Below, one piece after another: positions 35,552-44,317 of a stretch of DNA of 64,000 nucleotides. A program made the translations under genes and the position numbers. The DNA is from Sediminibacterium sp. TEGAF015 (GTDB taxonomy: Bacteria; Bacteroidota; Bacteroidia; Chitinophagales; Chitinophagaceae). Location of the stretch: NCBI RefSeq assembly GCF_025997995.1, contig NZ_AP026683.1, positions 1,984,501 through 2,048,500 of the forward strand, read 5' to 3'. How positions within the stretch are numbered: position 1 is the first letter of the stretch; every line of letters starts with the position of its first letter. The notes under the pieces were generated by a model. That model had not been told where the DNA came from, did no database searches, and saw nothing but the letters and a program-made list of their open reading frames with translations.

Positions 35552-37171
35552 TTAATTAGCCTTCTTTTCTATTTGTGGATACTGAATTCCTAATTGCTCC
35601 AGATAGGTTTCATATTTTGATGGGTCGTAATAATACTTCTTCAATTGCGGCCTGAACTGGTCCATTATTTTTTTATTCAGGTGAATGGCTGGCGGATTTG
35701 TTGGTTCCACAAATGACTTGTACTTTATATCTTTTGTTTGTACATTTTTATGATAGTCCCAGGCATTTGAAATAATGCTTGCATCTGTAAACATATCTAG
35801 CAAAGTTGCGGCAACTACTTTACTTCCGCTAACCACTCCCTTGTGTGCAATAGGTGTTGCCATTGCAATACCATCTGCCCAGTTATGTCCCGGGGTGCCT
35901 GGAATATTGGAGGGATATCGAAGAACAACAGTTGGCAAGTTCCATGCAATATCCGCGATATCATCGCTACCTCCACCCATTGAAAATTCAACGGGGCCAT
36001 TAAGCGTATCAAGTTTAGTGGCTAATCCATCAATGATTTCTCCCCGTTGATTTTTCTTTGGCGCATTTACTAATTTCTGAACGGCTCTTGCTAATTGCTG
36101 ATCCGCAGCGTCCCAGGAGGGTAACCCAACTGTTTTAATATTCGCATATACTGCTTCTGCTATTGATCTATTAAAATGACCAGGCCATGCTGTACCAAGG
36201 AGTTGATGTGAAACTTTTGTGCCAGTCATGGTTGCAACTGAATTGGCATACAATACTGCATCATCGTACATATTCTTAATATCCTCATAGGTTCTCTCTC
36301 TTAAATAATACCATACAGAAGCTTTTGAGGGAACTACATTGGGTTGATCTCCGCCATCAGTAATTACGTAGTGAGATCGTTGTGTGGGCTTTAGATGTTC
36401 CCTTTTAAAATTCCAGGCAATATCCATCAGTTCTACAGCATCCAAGGCACTTTTACCGCGCCAGGGGGCACCTGCCGAATGCGCCGAACTACCTTCAAAC
36501 TTAAACTCTACAGAAACAAGTCCGTTATTGCCCGCATCGCCCCATGACACACCTAAATTACTTCCAACATGAGTAAATATGCAAGCATCTACATTTTTAA
36601 AATATGCATCTCTTATATACCATGCTTTTGACCCAACCAATTCTTCTGCAACGCCTGGCCAAATAACAAGGGTTCCTGTAATGCCTTCTCGCTCCATTAT
36701 TTTTTTTACTTCAATTGCAGAAAGAATAACCAAAGGCAATCCAGAATTGTGTCCTTCACCATGCCCGGGAGCATCCTCTACAATTGGCTCCTTGTATGCA
36801 ACACCTGGCTTTTGTGATGCTTTAGGAATACCATCTATATCACTACCTAATGCAATTACGGGTTTCCCATTGCCCCATTTAGCCATCCACGCAGTAGGTA
36901 TTCCCGAAATTCCTCTCTCGATGGAAAAGCCGTTCTTCTCTAAAATTTGAGTGAGATAGGCTGAGGTTTCAATTTCCTGAAAACCTAGTTCAGAAAAACT
37001 AAAAACCATATCAACCATTTCCTGTGCAGTTTTTTGTTTTTCATCCAAGGATTTAATAACCTCTTTCTTCCATTGACTTACATTAGAAGTGCTTTTGGTA
37101 GTGTTTTTTTGTGCAGTAACTGTAGTCACAAAAAAGATGAATGGAAGGCAAATGATTTTTCGGAGTAACAT
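35552..37171 (-). CDS. secreted M20-family amidohydrolase (AbgB-like)
   Basis: A 539-residue exported metallohydrolase. Residues 1-20 form the signal peptide. The M20 core shows ALGSDIDGIP, GHGEGHNSG, EELVGSKAW and FTHVGS, then a dimerisation domain (SSAHSAGAPWRGKSALDA), returning to the catalytic domain with SMGGGSDDIAD and GTPGHNWADG. The pattern resembles AbgB (p-aminobenzoyl-glutamate hydrolase) and related aminoacylases. It is divergent from the first sugar oxidoreductase gene; a link to that locus is not evident. Confidence 0.87.
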   Translation of the reverse strand: MLLRKIICLPFIFFVTTVTAQKNTTKSTSNVSQWKKEVIKSLDEKQKTAQEMVDMVFSFSELGFQEIETSAYLTQILEKNGFSIERGISGIPTAWMAKWGNGKPVIALGSDIDGIPKASQKPGVAYKEPIVEDAPGHGEGHNSGLPLVILSAIEVKKIMEREGITGTLVIWPGVAEELVGSKAWYIRDAYFKNVDACIFTHVGSNLGVSWGDAGNNGLVSVEFKFEGSSAHSAGAPWRGKSALDAVELMDIAWNFKREHLKPTQRSHYVITDGGDQPNVVPSKASVWYYLRERTYEDIKNMYDDAVLYANSVATMTGTKVSHQLLGTAWPGHFNRSIAEAVYANIKTVGLPSWDAADQQLARAVQKLVNAPKKNQRGEIIDGLATKLDTLNGPVEFSMGGGSDDIADIAWNLPTVVLRYPSNIPGTPGHNWADGIAMATPIAHKGVVSGSKVVAATLLDMFTDASIISNAWDYHKNVQTKDIKYKSFVEPTNPPAIHLNKKIMDQFRPQLKKYYYDPSKYETYLEQLGIQYPQIEKKAN

Positions 37172-37240
37172 GGTATACTTTTTAGGTGCATCCTAAGTTA
37201 ACCAAAAAGCCTGTTACCATTTCATTCCTATTACCATATA

Positions 37241-37248
37241 TAAATTTG
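37241..37248 (+). promoter_or_regulatory. -7 box TAAATTTG upstream of the Tat-type Gfo/Idh/MocA gene
   Basis: Exact TAnnTTTG match 53 bases before the ATG at 37302, in the divergent gap with the M20 gene. Confidence 0.45.
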
Positions 37249-37301
37249 GCAAGACAATATTTTACAAATTTCATTATATTCATACTTCACAATTGCTCCA
37301 T

Positions 37302-38762
37302 ATGAAAAAGAAAGAAAATCCAGAAAAACAATCAGCTCAAAACAATTCCAGGCGTTCCTTCCTAAGGAATGCAGGCCTTGCTGCAGCAGGGTTTTACATT
37401 GTACCACGTCATGTATTAGGACGAGGTTTTATTGCCCCAAGTGATAAACTCCAGATTGCAGGTATTGGTGCAGGAGGAAAAGGAGAAAGTGATTTATGGA
37501 GTTTCTATAATAGCGGCAAAGCAGATATTGCATTTTTGTGTGATGTAGACGACAGACAATCTAAAAAAAGTAGGGAACGTTATCCTAAAGCAAAATACTA
37601 CAAAGACTACAGAGAGATGCTCGACAAAGAGCACAAATACATTGATGCAGTTTCTGTATCAACACCCGATCATATGCACGCCATTCAAGGCCTGGCTGCT
37701 ATGCAACTGAAAAAGCATGTATACATTCAAAAGCCCTTGTCTCATAATATTTCTGAAGCAAGAGAACTTACAGAAGCAGCTCATAAATACCAAGTAGTAA
37801 CACAAATGGGCAACCAGGGTGCCAGTGGTGATGGCGTAAGAAAACTAATTGATTGGTACAATGCCGGATTAATTGGTGATGTACATACTATTTATTGTTA
37901 CACAGATCGTCCGGTATGGCCACAAGGAGTTGGTTGGCCTACTACCAAAGGAACTGTTCCGGAAGGTTTAGATTGGAATCTATGGCAAGGGGTTGCACCA
38001 GCCAAAGATTATGTTGATGGATTACTTCCTTTCAACTGGAGAGGTTGGTGGGATTACGGTACCGGTGCATTAGGTGATATGGCTTGTCATATCATGGCAC
38101 CTGCATTTGCTGTATTAGGATTAGGATATCCTGTATCTGCAGAATGTAGTGTTGCTACCCGATACCTCCAACCATGGACCCGTGCTTACTATCCTGAAAG
38201 TTGCCCAACAGCTTCGCATATCATTTTAACCTTCAAAGGAAAAGACGGCAAGCCCGATGTGAAACTACATTGGATGGATGGTGGTATTCAACCTGCTCGT
38301 CCTGAAGAGTTAGGACCTAATGAAATGATGGGTGATGGTGGCAACGGAGCCATCTTTGAAGGAACCAAGGGTAAAATGATTTGTGGAACATATGGTGCAT
38401 TACCTAACTTATTGCCTACTTCTAAGAGTAAGGAATACGACAATGTACCGCAAACCATTAAGCGTGTACCTAAAGGAGACAATGGTCACTATGCTGCATG
38501 GGTAGAAGCGGCTATTGCAGGATATGGATCTGCTCAGGCAAAAGAACTCAGCTCTAACTTTGATATCGCAGGTCCTTTAACAGAAAGTGTTTTGATGGGC
38601 AACCTTGCCATCAGAAGTTTTGATATTCAAAAGAAAGCTGCTTCAGGTAGAGTTTCTTATCCAGGTAGAAATATCAAATTACTTTGGGATGGGCCAAACA
38701 TGAAGATTACCAACTTCGACGAAGCCAATCAATTTGTAAGAAAGGAATACAGAACCTTCTAA
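37302..38762 (+). CDS. Tat-exported Gfo/Idh/MocA family oxidoreductase
   Basis: A 486-residue NAD(P)-dependent sugar oxidoreductase. The N-terminus carries a twin-arginine motif, SRRSFLRNAGLAAAG, pointing to Tat export with cofactor bound. GIGAGGKG is the dinucleotide loop, IQKPLSHN corresponds to the EKP motif, and the C-terminal half has the long Bacteroidota/Planctomycetes form with GDMACHIMAPAFAVLG. The ATG at 37302 is preferred to a TTG three codons earlier. It ends opposite the convergent Tat-type isomerase gene, sharing a terminator region. Role in keto-sugar handling is inferred from the neighbours. Confidence 0.88.
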   Translation: MKKKENPEKQSAQNNSRRSFLRNAGLAAAGFYIVPRHVLGRGFIAPSDKLQIAGIGAGGKGESDLWSFYNSGKADIAFLCDVDDRQSKKSRERYPKAKYYKDYREMLDKEHKYIDAVSVSTPDHMHAIQGLAAMQLKKHVYIQKPLSHNISEARELTEAAHKYQVVTQMGNQGASGDGVRKLIDWYNAGLIGDVHTIYCYTDRPVWPQGVGWPTTKGTVPEGLDWNLWQGVAPAKDYVDGLLPFNWRGWWDYGTGALGDMACHIMAPAFAVLGLGYPVSAECSVATRYLQPWTRAYYPESCPTASHIILTFKGKDGKPDVKLHWMDGGIQPARPEELGPNEMMGDGGNGAIFEGTKGKMICGTYGALPNLLPTSKSKEYDNVPQTIKRVPKGDNGHYAAWVEAAIAGYGSAQAKELSSNFDIAGPLTESVLMGNLAIRSFDIQKKAASGRVSYPGRNIKLLWDGPNMKITNFDEANQFVRKEYRTF

Positions 38763-38775
38763 TTTAAGGAGATTG

Positions 38776-38806
38776 TAAAAAAGGGCTAGCAGTATTTGCT
38801 AGCCCA
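38776..38806. terminator. terminator between convergent sugar genes
   Basis: A perfect 9-bp stem (38783-38791 with 38797-38805) and GTATT loop; the - strand side has a run of six T, so it mainly ends the 42958-38834 operon, and may also stop the + strand gene. Confidence 0.8.
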
Positions 38807-38833
38807 TATCAATTTGCTATGAAGCAGTAAAAA

Positions 38834-39703
38834 TTAAATTGAAAACACTTTCATATAAGCCGCATTCTTTTCTGCGCTCTCCATTGGGTTCGTACCAGTA
38901 AATGCTTCCTGTTCTACAATATGGTGTTTCATACCATATTTCTGCATTTGACCAAGGATCTTTTTGAAGTCGATATCGCCCTTTCCAATCTGGCAAGACT
39001 CAATACCTTTTGCGGTTTTGGTCTGGTCTTTAACATGACAGAGTCTAAAACGATTCGGATATTTTTTAGCCCAAGCAACAGGATCTTCATTAGCGGCAAC
39101 CACCCAATAAATATCCATTTCAAAGTCAACCAGTCCGGCATCCGTTCCTTCCATCATAACTGTTTGCGGCACTAATCCATCCAATACCTTAAAGGAATAA
39201 TCATGGTTATGATACGCAAAACGAATTCCGTTTTTCTTACAAATTTCACCGCTCTTATTGAACTCGTCATTGAAGCGTTTGAAATTGTCAATTGACTTCT
39301 GTGGCCCTTTGTAAGGACAAATCAGGTATTTAACGCCAACTTCTGCTGCTTCTGCCGCTTTTCTTTCAAAGTCAACAGTATTATTGCTATGTGCAGAGAT
39401 CAGTGACATACCCAGGTCGTCCATGTATTTTTTAAACTCTGTATTTTTCCAGCCCCAGAAAAATCCTTTGGGACCTTCAAAACTTTCAATTTGCTTGTAA
39501 CCATAAGACGAAAGTTTTGCCAAAGTACCTTTAGCATCTTTCATCATATCTTCTTTTACAGTCCATAACTGTAAACCAAAAGCAGAGAGCTTTTTGGTTT
39601 CTCCGAAACTGGATAAGAAATTGGATTTACCTGCAAATGGCAAACTCAAACCTGCAGCCGCAAGGCCTGCTGTTTTTAAAAAATCTCTTCTATTGTTGCT
39701 CAT
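38834..39703 (-). CDS. Tat-exported sugar phosphate isomerase/epimerase family protein
   Basis: A 289-residue TIM-barrel protein of the xylose-isomerase-like AP_endonuc_2 group. It begins with a Tat signal, NNRRDFLKTAGLAAAG. Metal-site regions visible are FAYHNHDYSF, VDFEMDIYWV, CHVKDQTK and HHIVEQEAF. Despite the family name, an exported member is unlikely to act on phosphorylated sugars; a free keto-sugar or 3-keto-glycoside is more plausible. It is last in the - strand operon with the GMC dehydrogenase. Confidence 0.86.
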   Translation of the reverse strand: MSNNRRDFLKTAGLAAAGLSLPFAGKSNFLSSFGETKKLSAFGLQLWTVKEDMMKDAKGTLAKLSSYGYKQIESFEGPKGFFWGWKNTEFKKYMDDLGMSLISAHSNNTVDFERKAAEAAEVGVKYLICPYKGPQKSIDNFKRFNDEFNKSGEICKKNGIRFAYHNHDYSFKVLDGLVPQTVMMEGTDAGLVDFEMDIYWVVAANEDPVAWAKKYPNRFRLCHVKDQTKTAKGIESCQIGKGDIDFKKILGQMQKYGMKHHIVEQEAFTGTNPMESAEKNAAYMKVFSI

Positions 39704-39790
39704 AATTAATTTATTGAAGCCGTGTACAAAATAAATTCAAAAGCCATGCCATTTTATTTTTTAGCCAAAGGCTTTGGTTTGATTGAGCTA

Positions 39791-40336
39791 CTAGGTAGCC
39801 CAGGCCTTATCGCCTTTTTTATACTCGGTACATCCTTCAAACTTACCTGGCACTGCTACATAACGCAATACTTTGGTGGCACCCACTTCTGAAGTAAAGA
39901 AGCCCCATAAAGTAAGCTCTTTCATCATTCTGAAATAATGCGGAAGCTCCTCGGGCTTTTTCTTTTCCTGAAAAGCTTTTGCTTCTGCATCAAGCTCAGT
40001 AAGCATTTTGGTGCGTTCTTCTGCTGAAGCTTTCATAAAGTTGGTTCCTTTTAATTTGGCCATTCCTTCCATAAAAACTTTTGCTTCTTCCGGTTTATAA
40101 CAATCTTTTACAATTACCGTCATAAACTCACCCACGTTGGCTTCTTTAGCACCTGGGGTATCTGTTTTAGGAAGAATGGTTTCGGCAACTTCATTTAAAA
40201 ATGCAATGTCTTCAGGTGTAAAAGCAACAGCATCTCCTGCAGTTGATTTACAACCAGACAAAAATGCCTGAGAGCCTAAAATGGTTCCGCCTAATAATAG
40301 CGCAACACTGGATAATGCTTCTCTTCTATTCATCAT
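39791..40336 (-). CDS. gluconate 2-dehydrogenase subunit 3 family protein
   Basis: A 181-residue small subunit of membrane-associated sugar/alcohol dehydrogenases. It starts MMNRREAL and continues into a hydrophobic stretch ending in LSGC, a Tat-like signal with a lipobox. The mature part shows AFTPEDIAFLNEVAETILPKTD, the hallmark of the family. In FAD glucose dehydrogenases the matching gamma subunit carries the Tat signal and exports the catalytic subunit with it. Here the GMC gene lies directly upstream (21 bases) and has no signal peptide, fitting the same arrangement. Confidence 0.9.
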   Translation of the reverse strand: MMNRREALSSVALLLGGTILGSQAFLSGCKSTAGDAVAFTPEDIAFLNEVAETILPKTDTPGAKEANVGEFMTVIVKDCYKPEEAKVFMEGMAKLKGTNFMKASAEERTKMLTELDAEAKAFQEKKKPEELPHYFRMMKELTLWGFFTSEVGATKVLRYVAVPGKFEGCTEYKKGDKAWAT

Positions 40337-40357
40337 GGTATAATGCGTTTAATAAGT

Positions 40358-42037
40358 TTATAAATTTCCTTTTTTCAATTCACTAACGGCAAAATCTACA
40401 GCTCTTGCAGTGAAAGCCATATAGGTTAAAGATGGGTTTACACATGCTGAAGATGTCATGAATGAACCATCGGTAACAAATACGTTTGGTGCATCCCATA
40501 TTTGATTGTGCTTATTTACTACAGATGTCTTAGGATCAGCACCCATTCTGGCAGAACCCATTTCATGGATACCTCTACCTAATACACCATTGGCGTCATA
40601 GCCTTTAACATCTTTAACACCAGCATTGGTAAGCATTTCAATGGCATCTGCCTGCATGTCTTTACGCATTTTGAGTTCGTTCTCTTTTAACTCTGCGTCA
40701 ATTTTCAGCACATTCAAGCCCCACTTGTCTTTCACTGTTTTGTCGAGGGTCACAAAGTTTTTGTGATCAGGTAAAACTTCTCCGAAGCCCATGATTCCCA
40801 TTGACCAGCCACCTGGTTCTGAAATTGCTTCCTTGAATGCAGCACCAATGGTAGCTTCCGCAACATTGCTACCCCATCCACCTCTGTTACCACTTCCTTG
40901 ATATCCAAAGCCTCTTAAATATTCACGTTTATCATTACCAACATTCTGGTAACGTGGAATATAAATACCATTCGCTCTTCTACCGAAAGTATATTTGTCT
41001 TCATAGCCTTCAACACGTCCACCAGCGCCAACGCCTAAGTGGTGGTCCATAATATTATGACCCAATTCACCACTGCTACTTCCCAATCCACCTTCCCATA
41101 CATCCGTTGCAGAATTCATCAGAATCCATGCAGAATTTAAAGTAGATGCATTCAAGAAAACAATCTTTGACTTATAAACATAGGTCTTGTTGGTTTCTGC
41201 ATCTAGTACTTCAACACCAGTTGCACGCTTGGTGTCTTTATCGTATAAAATCTTGGTTACAATGCTCCAGGGTCTTAGTGTTAGATTGCCGGTTTTCATC
41301 GCCGCAGGCAAAGTAGAACTCTGCGTGCTGAAATAAGCACCGAAAGGACACCCTAGCCAGCATTTATTACGGAACTGACAAGCAGATCTTCCTTCAATTT
41401 CTTTAGTAAGGTTAGCAGTACGTCCAATAATCATGGCACGCTGTCCCTTATAATATTCCTGCAAACGCTTAGCAACATCTTTTTCAACACAGGTCATTTC
41501 CATCGGAGGCAAAAACTGTCCATCTGGTAAAACAGACAAACCATCTCTGTTTCCACTGATCCCTGCAAAACGCTCAACATAATCGTACCATGGCTCAATC
41601 TCTTTGTAACGAACAGGCCAATCAACGGCAATACCATCTTTAGCATTGGCTTCAAAATCTAAATCGCTCCAGCGATAGCTCTGGCGCCCCCACAACAAAG
41701 AACGACCACCTACATGGTATCCTCTGAACCAGTCGTATCTTTTAACTTCTACATATGGGCTTTCCTGATCGTTTACCCACATGCCATACGTTTGTTCGTT
41801 CAAAGGATAGTCGCGGTTCAGTACTGGATTTTGCGCAATCATTTCCTGGGTTTTTCTTCCGTGGTGCGGATAATCCCAGGCCTCCTTATTGGCATTCACA
41901 TAATCCTTTACGTGTTCAATGTTACGACCTCTTTCGAGCATCAATACTTTTAAGCCTTTCTCGGTTAGCTCTTTTGCCGCCCAGCCGCCGCTGATGCCAG
42001 AGCCAATCACAATCGCGTCAAAATTTTGTTCAGCCAT
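40358..42037 (-). CDS. GMC family FAD-dependent sugar dehydrogenase (putative glycoside 3-dehydrogenase)
   Basis: A 559-residue flavoprotein. The FAD loop is VIGSGISGGWAA (residues 10-21); the catalytic His491 is in GIHEMGS and Asn534 in NPSLTY. Residues 220-230 hold a CX5CX3C cluster (C220, C226, C230), as in FAD-GDH and LacA-type enzymes that bind a 3Fe-4S cluster. No signal peptide is present, so export probably depends on the subunit 3 partner. Family knowledge: GMC plus subunit 3 oxidises sugars or glycosides, in some at C3, passing electrons to a cytochrome c; one is encoded at 45430. Confidence 0.88.
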   Translation of the reverse strand: MAEQNFDAIVIGSGISGGWAAKELTEKGLKVLMLERGRNIEHVKDYVNANKEAWDYPHHGRKTQEMIAQNPVLNRDYPLNEQTYGMWVNDQESPYVEVKRYDWFRGYHVGGRSLLWGRQSYRWSDLDFEANAKDGIAVDWPVRYKEIEPWYDYVERFAGISGNRDGLSVLPDGQFLPPMEMTCVEKDVAKRLQEYYKGQRAMIIGRTANLTKEIEGRSACQFRNKCWLGCPFGAYFSTQSSTLPAAMKTGNLTLRPWSIVTKILYDKDTKRATGVEVLDAETNKTYVYKSKIVFLNASTLNSAWILMNSATDVWEGGLGSSSGELGHNIMDHHLGVGAGGRVEGYEDKYTFGRRANGIYIPRYQNVGNDKREYLRGFGYQGSGNRGGWGSNVAEATIGAAFKEAISEPGGWSMGIMGFGEVLPDHKNFVTLDKTVKDKWGLNVLKIDAELKENELKMRKDMQADAIEMLTNAGVKDVKGYDANGVLGRGIHEMGSARMGADPKTSVVNKHNQIWDAPNVFVTDGSFMTSSACVNPSLTYMAFTARAVDFAVSELKKGNL

Positions 42038-42076
42038 GTTAGATGTTTATGCTTTGATGGTTTAAAAAAATAGATA

Positions 42077-42958
42077 TTAAATATTACAGATGTCAATTGC
42101 TTTTTTTAATGAGCCCAGTTTGTCTTTTGCCACTGGAATGAATTCCTGTGCCACATATCCTTTGAAGCCCGTATCTACTATCGCTTTCATAATGGCAGGG
42201 TAATACAATTCCTGTGACTCATCAATCTCATGTCTACCGGGCACACCAGCAGTATGATAGTGACCTATATAGGCTGCATTGTTTCGGATGGTTCTGATAA
42301 CATCGCCCTCATCAATTTGCATATGATAGATATCATAGAGCAGTTTAAAATTCTCCGAACCAATTTCTTTGCAAAGAGCAACGCCCCAGGCAGTCTTATC
42401 GCACATATAATCTTTGTGGTCAACTTTACTATTCAGCAGCTCCATGATGATAGTAACGCCTCTTTTTTCTGCAAGCGGCATAATTTTTTTTAAACCCTCC
42501 GCTGCATTTTTTAATCCAACAGCATCGTCCATCCCATTTCTGTTTCCACTGAAGCAAATCAGGTTTTTATAGCCGGCATCTGCTACCAGATTAATATGTT
42601 CTGTATAGTTTTTAATTAATGTAGCATGGTACTGAGGATCGTTCCATCCCTTAACCAGACTGATTTCTGCGCCATTACACATGGTAGAAACCATGCCATG
42701 CTTTTTTAAAGTTGGCCAATCTTTAGGACCCACTAAATCAATTCCGGTAATACCTATTTTTTTTGCTTCAATACACAATTCATCTAAAGTCAATCCATCA
42801 AAGCACCAACGGCAAACTGCGTGATTTATATTCCCTTTCATAGTTGTTGAGGCCGTAGCGCAGGACGCTAAGGACGGAATCAGGGGTGTTGCAGCAACTG
42901 CAACAGATCCTGTAATAATGTTTTTAATGGCAGACCGCCTATTGGATGATTTTTTCAT
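42077..42958 (-). CDS. exported hydroxypyruvate isomerase-like TIM-barrel protein
   Basis: A 293-residue sugar isomerase/epimerase with an export signal: NRRSAIKNIITGSVAVAATP followed by SLASC, which reads as a Tat motif plus lipobox. The barrel resembles Hyi/hydroxypyruvate isomerase-like proteins: LLYDIYHMQIDEGDV, GHYHTAGVPGRHEID and VAQEFIP line the metal site. It is the first gene of the operon 42958-38834 and is 39 bases from the GMC gene. An exported isomerase implies a periplasmic substrate such as a keto-sugar. Confidence 0.87.
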   Translation of the reverse strand: MKKSSNRRSAIKNIITGSVAVAATPLIPSLASCATASTTMKGNINHAVCRWCFDGLTLDELCIEAKKIGITGIDLVGPKDWPTLKKHGMVSTMCNGAEISLVKGWNDPQYHATLIKNYTEHINLVADAGYKNLICFSGNRNGMDDAVGLKNAAEGLKKIMPLAEKRGVTIIMELLNSKVDHKDYMCDKTAWGVALCKEIGSENFKLLYDIYHMQIDEGDVIRTIRNNAAYIGHYHTAGVPGRHEIDESQELYYPAIMKAIVDTGFKGYVAQEFIPVAKDKLGSLKKAIDICNI

Positions 42959-43070
42959 ACAGCATTCAGAACCCTAATATAAATATTTGTTTGCAGTAAA
43001 CTTCTATGAATTATATAAAATGTTCAAGAAGGCATTCGATTCGGTAAACAAATAACAAGAATGAATCCAG

Positions 43071-43099
43071 TTCATTAAATGAATATAATCGCCGATTAT
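43071..43099. promoter_or_regulatory. two adjacent perfect palindromes between divergent sugar operons
   Basis: TTCATT-A-AATGAA (43071-43083) and ATAATCG-C-CGATTAT (43085-43099) lie side by side in the 189-base gap between the two operons. They look like operator sites for a dimeric regulator that could control both directions; no regulator gene is encoded in the locus. Confidence 0.5.
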
Positions 43100-43147
43100 G
43101 ATTAAATTAGAGGCGCATAACCAAACAATAAATTAAAAAATATACTT

Positions 43148-44314
43148 ATGGCTAGAAAATTAAGAATGGGAATGATTGGCGGAGGAAAGGATGCGTTTAT
43201 TGGCGCAATCCACCGTCTTGCCGCCAATATGGACGGTCAGATTGAATTGGTTTGTGGTGCATTAAGCATCAATCCAACCATCGCCCAGGAATCGGGAGAA
43301 ATGTTATTTCTGCCACAGGATCGTATTTATATGACCTATGACGAAATGATTAGCAAGGAAGCAGCATTGTCTGCAGACAAAAGAATGGATTTTGTAACGA
43401 TTGTTACGCCCAACTTCGCCCATTTTACACCGGCCATGATGGCGTTGGAGCACGGTTTCCATGTTGTAATTGAAAAACCAATCACATTTACACTGGAAGA
43501 AGCCAAGCAATTAAAAGCCAAAGTGGAAGAAACTGGTTTAACACTATGCTTAACGCATACTTATTCAGGCTATCCAATGGTAAAACAAGCAAGGGCAATG
43601 GTAGCCGAAGGTGCATTGGGTAAAATCAGAAAAGTATGGGTGGAGTATCCGCAAGGCTGGTTGAGCAAGCTAAGTGAAAGAGAAGGCAATGCGCAGGCAG
43701 CCTGGAGAACCGATCCTAAAAAATCTGGAAAGAGCGGAAGCATGGGAGATATTGGTACCCATGCAGCACATTTGGCTGAATATGTAACCGGGGCTCAAAT
43801 CAGTAAAATTTGTGCCGACTTAAATACCAAAGTAGAAGGTAGAATGCTGGATGATGATGGATCTGTATTGTTACATTTTAACAATGGCGCATCGGGTGTA
43901 TTGATGGCATCTCAGGTTGCTGCGGGAGAAGAAAACGCGCTAAAAATAAGAGTATACGGAGAAAAGGGAGGTTTAGAATGGGCGCAGATGGAACCCAATA
44001 CCTTAATTGTAAAATGGCTGGAAGCCCCGATGCAGATTTTACGTGCAGGAGCCAATTACACCGATCGTTTATCCAGCTTTGCTACTAGCAATTGCAGAAC
44101 GCCCGGCGGACATCCGGAAGGTTACCTGGAAGCTTTTGCCAATATTTATAAAAATTTCGCTGCAACGGTACAGGCTAAAATTGAAGGCCGCACCCCTACC
44201 AAAGAACAACTGGATTTTCCAGGTGTTGAAGATGGAATCAGAGGTATGGCATTTATTGATAATGTAGTGGCATCTGCCAACTCAGATGTTAAATGGACAG
44301 AACATAAAATATAA
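43148..44314 (+). CDS. cytosolic Gfo/Idh/MocA family oxidoreductase
   Basis: A 388-residue oxidoreductase without signal peptide. GMIGGGKDAF is the nucleotide loop, VIEKPITFT the EKP motif with its conserved Lys, and GDIGTHAAHLAEY contains the conserved His. It fits enzymes that reduce keto-sugars or oxidise sugar hydroxyls with NAD(P). It heads the + strand operon 43148-47065 and is followed after 3 bases by a TIM-barrel isomerase. Reduction of imported 3-keto-sugar in the cytosol is the proposed role (inference). Confidence 0.9.
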   Translation: MARKLRMGMIGGGKDAFIGAIHRLAANMDGQIELVCGALSINPTIAQESGEMLFLPQDRIYMTYDEMISKEAALSADKRMDFVTIVTPNFAHFTPAMMALEHGFHVVIEKPITFTLEEAKQLKAKVEETGLTLCLTHTYSGYPMVKQARAMVAEGALGKIRKVWVEYPQGWLSKLSEREGNAQAAWRTDPKKSGKSGSMGDIGTHAAHLAEYVTGAQISKICADLNTKVEGRMLDDDGSVLLHFNNGASGVLMASQVAAGEENALKIRVYGEKGGLEWAQMEPNTLIVKWLEAPMQILRAGANYTDRLSSFATSNCRTPGGHPEGYLEAFANIYKNFAATVQAKIEGRTPTKEQLDFPGVEDGIRGMAFIDNVVASANSDVKWTEHKI

Positions 44315-44317
44315 TTC

